This document shows positions 1 through 5,772 of a DNA stretch of 5,772 bases, piece after piece (the stretch's first letter is position 1; each line of letters begins with the position of its first letter). The notes beneath the pieces are model-generated. The model made no database searches and was not told the DNA's origin. It saw nothing but the letters and a program-made list of their open reading frames with translations. Both the position numbers and the translations under genes were made by a program. Origin of the DNA: Mycoplasmataceae bacterium (GTDB lineage: Bacteria > Bacillota_I > Bacilli_A > Mycoplasmatales > Metamycoplasmataceae); contig JAFWJI010000078.1 in assembly GCA_017511585.1 (NCBI GenBank), positions 1 to 5,772 on the forward strand. Reading direction: 5' to 3'.

Positions 1-860
1 AATTAGAAAATAATATAAGTGCATTATCATCAGATGATTTAAATTTTTTAGGTCAAATATTTAATTGTATTTTAATAGGTGATTCAACTAAAATAAAAGT
101 AAATTATGAAGGAAATAATATTTATAATCAAGTAGGATATTGAACACTATATCAATTATCTTCTAATAGTCAAAATACAACAAGTCCACAAACATATATG
201 TATGTTTCATCAACAGGAATAAAAATTTTTTCAAAACAATTTAGTAATCCAACACTACAAGAATTTCAAAATATGGTTTTAAGTGATTTAAATCAAACAA
301 TCAATGTTGAAGCAGATAAAAGCCCTATTTTGTATTACGATATTTCTTCTGTATTTTCTAAATTAAATAATGACAATATGATTATTTTGTCATTATTAGA
401 TCAAACAATTACTAATACTGATGGAACAACCAACACTCCTTACCAACAATTATTTAAAGATAAAATTAAATATTATTTAAAAGAAGAAAATCCAAGTTAT
501 GATGAAACAACTTTAAATAGTGAAACTGAAAAAATATATTCTTCTTTCTATCAAGAAGCAAAATTAACTTTTAATCAAAAAAATTCAGAAGCTATTCATA
601 ATATAATTTCAACAATTCCTTCATCTTTAAAAACTTTAATGGACTCAGCTAGAATTTATGATTTTGGAACAATATTAGATTCAGCAAGTGGAGAAAAATT
701 ATCTGTATTTCAAACTCAAACTGCTTATAATACAACTTCAGTTGCTAAAGGGCAAGAAAATATAAATAATTTATTTATTGAAACAATAATGAATTTATTA
801 ACTACAAATAATGCTAATAATAGTTCTAAAAATATAAACTTAAAGAAAGTTAGAGGTTAA
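1..860 (+). CDS. 3' part of a putative HinT-associated surface membrane protein (P80/P60-like), 5' end outside window
   Basis: The reading frame is open from base 3 to a TAA at 858-860, giving 285 residues of the C-terminal part. The codon TGA at 141-143 must be read as Trp; under the standard code only a false start at 198 would remain. The protein is rich in Ser, Thr, Asn and Gln with scattered Lys and Glu. It has no hydrophobic segment long enough for a membrane span, as expected for the extracellular part of a mycoplasma surface protein whose anchor lies in the missing N-terminus. It ends in a basic tail (KNINLKKVRG). The next gene, a lipoprotein, starts 4 nt after the stop and has its Shine-Dalgarno sequence inside this gene, so the two are probably co-translated. 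Together with hinT two genes downstream, the layout fits the mycoplasma hit locus (P60/P80 membrane complex plus HinT). I infer the P80-like role from position only; no residue signature was recognised. It could be an unrelated surface protein. Confidence 0.6.
852..856 (+). promoter_or_regulatory. Shine-Dalgarno sequence for the lipoprotein gene
   Basis: AGAGG lies 8 nt upstream of the ATG at 865 and overlaps the last codons of the preceding gene. This supports the chosen start and suggests translational coupling of the two genes. Confidence 0.6.
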
Positions 861-864
861 ATAA

Positions 865-2835
865 ATGAAAAAAACTAAATTTTGAATCCCATTAATAGCA
901 ACAACTTCTTTATCAATAATTTCTCCAATAATTTCATCTTCTTGTTCAGATGCTGTAGTTGGACAAATTAATAAAGAACAACAAATAGAAATGTTAAATT
1001 CAGAAGCTGCTAAAACAACTTTATTAGACAGTTGATTAACTACAACTTTTTCTTCTTTATATGCTGAAAATATAAAACCATCAAACTCTTTAAGTGATAA
1101 AAAATTAGTTGAAAATACTATTAGATATTATTTTGATTATTTAACTTGACCGACAACAACTAGTGGTAAATTAGTTGGTTCTAATGAAACAATTAATTTT
1201 GCAGATGAGACATTATTTTCTACTCAAGAAAGACAAGACTTTGTTTCTTTAGTTCAAGAAGCATATTTATTTTATATTAATTTCATGTCAACAATTCAAC
1301 CTACTCAATCAAGTGATTCATCTACAAGCACAACGCCTCCTTCTGTTTATTTCACATTAAAAGCCTTAGAGTGACAAAAAAACAAATATAAAACACTAAT
1401 AACAATTGAAGATAAAGGACAAATTTTAACTATTAATGATTTTAATCCTTCGCTAAATTATACAGGTATGTCAACAACTGGACAACAAACAACTTTAATT
1501 GAAACAGATTATAAAATTTTAATGTCAACAAGAGGTACTTTAATTTACCAAAATGTTCTAAAACTATTGTTATCTCAAATGTATTTTTTAAAATCTACAA
1601 AAGAATTAGTTGAAAATGGAACTAATTTTAAAAAATTAACAAACAAGAAAAATACTGATAACTACATCAACACAATGGCTTATGTAGGTGAAAATAATGA
1701 TTTTAGTTCATATTTATTTAAAAAATATTGTGTTGAAAATTCGCCACAATTTACTTGATCATATAGTAGTACAGATTATGATACAAAAACCACTTCAGCT
1801 TCAATAATTTCAACAATCCAAGGATTCAATAACTTAAAAACAACTAAGGAAACATCTCTTTCAACAAAACTAGTTCCAAATTCTACTGAAAATTCATCAA
1901 ATTCATTAACTAAATTACAAGCATTTAATTCTTTATCTTTAGTTACAAGTTCAGAAGAAACATTAGAAGGTGATTTATCAATAAGTTTAGATTCTATTAA
2001 AACTTATGGTTCATCAAAAATAGGTTTATTAGATAAAGGCACAAATAAATTATTTACTTTTTCTAACTTAGAAGCAATCAAAAAAGCAAGAGAATATAAT
2101 TCAACTAACACTACAAACCAATTAATGATTCCTAGTATAAATATTAAAAGCACTTCATTAACTAAATATTCTAATAACATTTTAGTTGATGATATTGAAG
2201 TTTTATGAGGTGGGCAATCTTCCCAAATTACTACAGAAAATAATAAAACAGTTTTTAAATATGGTAACCAACAAATAGTAATTAATTCTATTTCATATAA
2301 TCCTTCTAAAGAAACAAAAGAAATAACAATTTCTTTTACTTATTCATTTAATATAACTAACACCGGAGCAACACAAACCACTTATTCATTTGATTATGAT
2401 TTTAAAATTTCAAATTGAGGAGATGCTGATTCAGAACAAATTAATCCATTTGCAAATTCTTATATTTTTGCTGGTCAACCAGATCAAGTAGGAATAAAAA
2501 TATTTAATGAAGATTCAACACCTACTGGGATTACTTATTATTTAAGAGTTTTACCTTTATTTACAAAAACCGATTCAATTCTTATTGGTAATAAGTGATA
2601 TATGAGAGGTAAATTTGGATTTGAAAATACTCCATGAAAAAATGAAGCAGATCAAAGAAAATTAGTTTACTTTTTAATGTTAAGTGATTCAAATTTATAT
2701 AGTAAAATTCAAGATTTTTATTTATTTAATAACTTCAATGTAACTGGTAACACTTCTGAATTGAGTCAACAAATTTCAAATTTAGGATTAAATAAAAAAA
2801 CAGATGCTGATAGAAGAAAAGAAGGTATTATTTAG
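865..2835 (+). CDS. Surface lipoprotein, probable HinT-interacting membrane complex protein (P60/P80 type)
   Basis: This is a complete gene of 656 residues ending in TAG, with nine in-frame TGA codons read as Trp (the first at residue 7). The N-terminus is a lipoprotein signal peptide: basic MKKTK, a hydrophobic Ile/Leu/Thr/Ser stretch at residues 6-23, then ISSSC with Cys27 as the likely lipid-modified residue. The -3 position is Ser, a relaxed mycoplasma-type lipobox. After cleavage the protein should sit on the outer face of the membrane. Residues 142-160 form a Ser/Thr/Gln/Pro-rich stretch that looks like a flexible linker between an N-terminal region and a larger, beta-rich-looking C-terminal region; no second hydrophobic span is seen. 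It lies 4 nt after one surface-protein gene and 5 nt before hinT. In M. hominis, P60 (a lipoprotein) and P80 form a complex that binds HinT, so this is most simply the P60-type partner, although at about 74 kDa it is larger than that name implies. The lipoprotein call is firm; the HinT-partner role is inferred from context. Confidence 0.75.
2820..2825 (+). promoter_or_regulatory. Distant Shine-Dalgarno-like sequence before hinT
   Basis: AGAAGG is the best anti-SD match upstream of hinT, but it lies 15 nt from the ATG at 2841, much further than for the neighbouring genes (8-9 nt). It sits inside the 3' end of the lipoprotein gene. With only 5 nt between that stop codon and the hinT ATG, hinT may depend on translational coupling. 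No better in-frame start is available. Confidence 0.3.
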
Positions 2836-2840
2836 TTTTT

Positions 2841-3170
2841 ATGGAAAAAACAATTTTTCAAAAAATAATTGATAAAGAAGCTGATGCAAAAATATTATTT
2901 GAAAACAAAAAAGTTATAGCTTTTTACGATATAAATCCAAAAACAAAAGGACACTTTTTAGTTGTACCAAAAGTTTTTTCTAGAAATTTAAAAACAATTA
3001 AAGAAAAAGATATGACTTATTTATTTAAAATCGCAAGAAAATTAGCATTAAAAGAAATTAAAAAATTAAATGTTGAAGGATTTAGATTAATTGTAAATAA
3101 CGAACCTTGTTCAAAACAAGTAGTATTTCATACACATGTTCATATAATTCCTAGTGAAAGTGAAAAATAA
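2841..3170 (+). CDS. hinT: HinT, HIT-family purine nucleotide phosphoramidase
   Basis: This is a complete cytosolic protein of 109 residues with the defining HIT motif HTHVHII at residues 97-103. H97, H99 and H101 form the histidine triad, and H99 is the expected nucleophile. Other family hallmarks are AFYDINPKTKGH at residues 27-38, which contributes to the nucleotide pocket, VPK at 42-44, and VNN at 85-87. Family members hydrolyse AMP-phosphoramidate and aminoacyl-adenylate-type substrates, and many act as homodimers. The start usually reads CIFCKII in relatives; here it is TIFQKII, so the paired N-terminal zinc Cys are absent. Only six residues follow the triad motif, making this a short form compared with the 120-145 residues common in other bacteria. 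The position directly after surface-protein genes, with a 5-nt gap, matches the mycoplasma hit operon, in which HinT binds the membrane complex. That interaction is known for M. hominis and is inferred here. Confidence 0.95.
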   Translation: MEKTIFQKIIDKEADAKILFENKKVIAFYDINPKTKGHFLVVPKVFSRNLKTIKEKDMTYLFKIARKLALKEIKKLNVEGFRLIVNNEPCSKQVVFHTHVHIIPSESEK

Positions 3171-3174
3171 AATT

Positions 3175-3179
3175 GGAGA
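3175..3179 (+). promoter_or_regulatory. Shine-Dalgarno sequence for pepF
   Basis: GGAGA lies in the 18-nt hinT-pepF gap, 9 nt before the ATG at 3189. It is the strongest ribosome binding site in the window and fixes the pepF start. Confidence 0.7.
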
Positions 3180-3188
3180 TAATTAATA

Positions 3189-5009
3189 ATGAAACAATAT
3201 AAAAAATATTCAGATGTTCCTTCAAAATATAAATTTGATTTAAATTTTTTATTAGAAGGAAAAAAGATTGAAGATTTAATTGATTTATTATTTAAGGAAT
3301 TAAATAAAGAATTAATTATTAAAGATTCTAAATATAATGATGAAAAAACTTATTTAGAATATTTAAAAAACCAAGAAAAAACAACAATTTTATTTAACAA
3401 GATATCAAATTATATTTCTAATAATTTATCTATTAATGTTGTAGATAGAAATTTTAACAAACTAAGCGAAGAATTAAGTTTTAGATTTTTTAATTTTCAA
3501 AAAGAATTAGGTTCAGAAACAAACAGGATTTTCAAAAATGAATCAAAGCTAAAAAAATGAATTAAGCTTAAAGAATTTGAACCTTTTAAAAAAGATATCG
3601 AGTTTGTTTTAGAACAAAAAAAACATAAATTTGCAAATGAAATAGAAGAATTTATTAAAAGAATTTCTAGAGCTGATATTGATGCTTATGAATTATTTTC
3701 AATTATTACAAATAGCGAATTAGATTATAAATATGCAACATCATCTAAAAACAAAAAAATAAAACTTAGTCCCGCAAATAGAATGCATTTGATGTTAAAT
3801 AAAGATGAACAAATTAGAAAAACAACTCAAAAAAATTGAATCAATGCTTATTTAGATCATAAAAATTCATTATCTTCTCTTTTATATCAACATATCAAAA
3901 GTATTTCAATTTGATCTTTAGAAAGAAAATATAATTCAACTATTGAATCTTTAATTAACGAAGATAAAGTCGATGTTAAATTATTAGAAACTTTATATTC
4001 TCATGTGAAAGAAAATACTAATATATTTGTAAAGTACAAACAAGCACATAAAAAGTTTTTTAAAATTAAATACAAAAAACAATTTAAATCTTGAGATTCT
4101 TATTTACCTTTAGTAAAAATCCAAAATAATTACACAATTGAAGAAAGTCAATCAATTGTAAAAGAAGCATTAAAACCAATGGGTAAAGAATATTGTTCTA
4201 TTTTAGACAAAATGTTTAAAGAAAATTGAGTAGATTATTGTATTGTAGATAATAAAAGATCAGGAGCTTATTCAATAGGTAATACCTATGGAGTTGATAA
4301 AAAATTAATTTTAATGAATCATGATGGTAAATTAGAATCAGTTTCAACTTTAGCTCATGAAGCAGGACATTCAATACATTCTTATTTTTCAGATAAAAAT
4401 CAACCTTATAATTTGTCTCAATATCCTATATTTTTAGCAGAAATTGCTTCTATTTTTAATGAATTAATGCTAAATGATTATTTAATAAATAACACTAAAG
4501 ATCTAAAAACTAAATTCTATTTATTGTCTAAATCGATTGATGATTTTGATGCGACAGTTAGAAGACAAACAATGTGATCTGAATATGAATTTAATCTTTA
4601 TAACAAAATAGATCAAGGAGAAGCATTTTCAACTTTTGATTTAATAAAAGAAGTTTATAAAGATGTTGCAAAAAAATATTCATCTCCAGATGTAAAATTT
4701 AATAAAGATGAAGATTTATATGGCGCTATAATGGTTCCTCATTATTATTATGATTTTTATGTTTATAAATATGCAATTGGTTATTTAGTTGCTAATTATT
4801 TTTTTAATCAATATAAAAAAGAAGGTAAAAAAGCTTTAGAAAATTATATTAATAATTTTTTAAAAAAAGGTAGTTTTGATTGGCCATTAGATTTATTAAA
4901 AAAAGCAGGCGTTGATTTGTATGACAAAAACTTTTATATCAATGCTTTTAAACAATTAGAAGAAAAAGTGGATCAATATATTAAATTGGGTAAAAAAATA
5001 TTTTCTTAA
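3189..5009 (+). CDS. pepF: Oligoendopeptidase F, M3-family zinc metallopeptidase
   Basis: This is a complete gene of 606 residues, the usual length for PepF. It needs six TGA codons read as Trp (the first at residue 124) plus one TGG at residue 565. The zinc site is HEAGH at residues 390-394: His390 and His394 are ligands and Glu391 is the catalytic base. Glu418 in the downstream AEIAS segment is the expected third ligand. The segment RSGAYS around 357-362 and the Tyr-rich [14 protein letters not shown] at 516-529, which includes His518 and substrate-binding Tyr, are further M3B hallmarks. The N-terminal ~200 residues are helical, Lys/Glu-rich and poorly conserved, as is usual. There is no signal peptide, so it acts in the cytosol, cutting short peptides (typically about 7-17 residues) brought in by peptide uptake or left by proteolysis. 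That fits an organism relying on imported peptides for amino acids. It follows hinT after 18 nt and is probably the last gene of this transcript. Confidence 0.95.
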
Positions 5010-5032
5010 AAAATTATTTCTTTCTTTTAAGA
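5004..5032 (-). terminator. Weak AT-only hairpin between the convergent genes, possible terminator for the minus-strand gene
   Basis: TCTTAAAA at 5004-5011 pairs with TTTTAAGA at 5025-5032 around a 13-nt loop. Read on the minus strand, the hairpin spans the stop codon of the convergent gene and is followed within a few bases by a run of T (complement of the A run near 4981-4988). The stem is almost entirely A-T and therefore weak, and such pairings arise easily by chance in this base composition. Confidence 0.2.
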
Positions 5033-5772
5033 TGAAAAAAATATTTTTTATTATTTTTTCACTTTCACTCATTTCATTTTATTTGATTATCTTCAACAAT
5101 TTCAATCATTCAAAAATCATATTGAATGATTGTTTTTAATTCTATAAGTTCTTCATCAGTTAATACACCAAATCTAAAAACATAATTAAAATCATTAAAA
5201 ATAGAACAAATCAAATTAATTAATTGGATATTTACTCAACGAAAAGAAGTGGTTTGAGTTTCACATTTATCTAATAAAAAAATTTGCTCTGTTTTTCGAT
5301 TATGTTTTTTTTCAATTTTTTTAATATTTTTAATTAAAAACTTTAATTTTAAACATCATGATATTTTTTTCTCAACATAAGCTTGTAAGCTCAAAATTTT
5401 ATTTTTATTTCTTATACCAAAATAAACAATTAATCATATTATTCCAGGAATACCAAATATTATTCCAGGAATCCCAATTGCCATTAATGCTTTAATTAAA
5501 CTATTTAAAGAAGTAGAATCTGCTTTTTTAATAACATTAATTATTAGCGGAATCGCAGTTCCAATTACTCCTATAGCAAGAGAAATAAAAATAATTAAAC
5601 AAATAATACAAAATCAATCAAATATTCTTATTCATTTATCTTTGTTATTATTTGCAATTGAAGAATCATGTTTAAAATTATTCGATGAAAAAAGAATTTT
5701 AATAATAAATGCAAGTAATTTTGATTTATGTTTTAGATTAGAATCAACATATTCATTTAATAAAGTATAAAA
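5014..5772 (-). CDS. C-terminal part of an unrecognised two-span membrane protein, 5' end outside window
   Basis: The minus-strand frame is open from the right edge of the window to a TAA at 5016-5014, giving 252 residues with nine TGA codons read as Trp. The first Met is at residue 97 of this fragment, inside a hydrophobic segment, so the true start lies beyond the window. Residues 1-50 are polar and basic. Residues 54-81 and 95-120 are hydrophobic, with a short loop containing Lys82 and Lys83 between them, so both ends are probably cytosolic by the positive-inside rule. A tail of about 130 residues follows, with a Lys-rich helical stretch near 138-160 and a basic end containing three Trp (233, 236, 238). 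The second span contains a duplicated GIPGII unit. I do not recognise a family; it may be a lineage-specific mycoplasma membrane protein. It converges on pepF with 4 nt between the stop codons. Its existence as a gene is supported by the long open frame and code-4 Trp usage. Confidence 0.8.
5103..5137 (+). terminator. Intrinsic terminator for the plus-strand operon, inside the opposing gene
   Basis: CAATCATTCAA at 5103-5113 is a perfect inverted complement of TTGAATGATTG at 5122-5132, giving an 11-bp stem with an 8-nt loop, followed directly by TTTTT at 5133-5137. The T run is on the plus strand only, so the hairpin is oriented to end transcription coming from pepF, about 95 nt after its stop codon. 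It lies within codons of the convergent minus-strand gene. On the minus strand the hairpin is followed by AAATTG and would not terminate. The stem is AT-rich but is the best hairpin I see in the window. Confidence 0.6.
5436..5477 (-). repeat. 21-bp tandem duplication in the membrane-protein gene
   Basis: Two adjacent 21-bp units (5436-5456 and 5457-5477) differ at a single base (A at 5452, C at 5473). The length is a whole number of codons, so the duplication adds seven residues in frame: GIPGIIF followed by GIPGIIW on the minus strand, both within the second hydrophobic segment. Confidence 0.85.

Noticed and set aside
198..860. A separate 220-residue gene starting at ATG 198
   Set aside because: The frame continues upstream to the window edge once TGA at 141 is read as Trp, and there is no ribosome binding site before 198. 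The ATG is an internal Met.
1468..1758. An independent small gene inside the lipoprotein gene
   Set aside because: It is in the same frame as the lipoprotein and is bounded only by TGA Trp codons; it is an internal segment.
1..2835. The two surface proteins as paralogues from a tandem duplication
   Set aside because: A loose resemblance (ILDSASGEKLSVF versus LLDKGTNKLFTF) is too short and compositionally biased to support homology by eye.
3616..3623. Run of eight A in pepF as a phase-variation switch
   Set aside because: Runs of this length are common in such AT-rich DNA, pepF is a cytosolic housekeeping-type enzyme, and the frame is intact here.
4314..5009. Two separate small genes carrying the peptidase motif and the Tyr-rich segment
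   Set aside because: Both are in the pepF frame, separated by the TGA Trp codon at 4575. Together with the upstream part they give one normal-length M3 peptidase, so there is no frameshift or pseudogene.
5033..5062. The A-run and T-run near the pepF end as an intrinsic terminator
   Set aside because: It is an all A/T palindrome without a stable stem, and it encodes the Lys/Phe-rich end of the minus-strand protein. The hairpin at 5103-5137 is far better.
5014..5484. A start for the minus-strand gene at its first visible Met (residue 97 of the fragment)
   Set aside because: That Met lies inside a hydrophobic segment and the frame stays open, with the same Trp usage, to the window edge. A start outside the window is more likely.

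Overview
The window comes from an AT-rich mollicute (Mycoplasma-like) genome that uses genetic code 4. Every long reading frame is interrupted by TGA where tryptophan is expected. By hand count the five frames hold about 25 in-frame TGA codons and one TGG, so the genes only become full length when TGA is read as Trp. Under the standard code they break into small pieces.

Positions 1-5009 carry four closely packed plus-strand genes with gaps of 4, 5 and 18 nt. No promoter or terminator is visible between them, so they are probably one transcript. In order they are: the 3' end of a large Ser/Thr/Asn-rich exported-type protein; a complete lipoprotein of 656 residues with a lipobox Cys at residue 27; a short HIT-family nucleotide hydrolase (HinT, 109 residues); and an M3-family oligoendopeptidase F (PepF, 606 residues). 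A pair of surface proteins directly upstream of hinT matches the mycoplasma 'hit' locus described for Mycoplasma hominis, where membrane proteins P60 and P80 form a complex that binds cytosolic HinT. I assign the first two genes to that pair from context and architecture, not from recognised residues, and which one is P60 and which P80 is uncertain.

Positions 5014-5772 hold the 3' part of a convergent minus-strand gene that runs off the right edge. It encodes an unrecognised membrane protein with two hydrophobic segments and a long basic cytosolic-type tail. Only 4 nt separate its stop codon from that of pepF. The best intrinsic terminator for the plus-strand operon (11-bp perfect stem followed by five T) lies inside the coding region of this opposing gene, so the two transcripts probably overlap at their 3' ends. 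The second hydrophobic segment of this protein contains a near-perfect 21-bp tandem duplication.

No RNA genes, insertion sequences, CRISPR arrays or origins were seen. Apart from the hit locus and the convergent arrangement, this is an ordinary mycoplasma chromosomal region, and I see no convincing new system in it.
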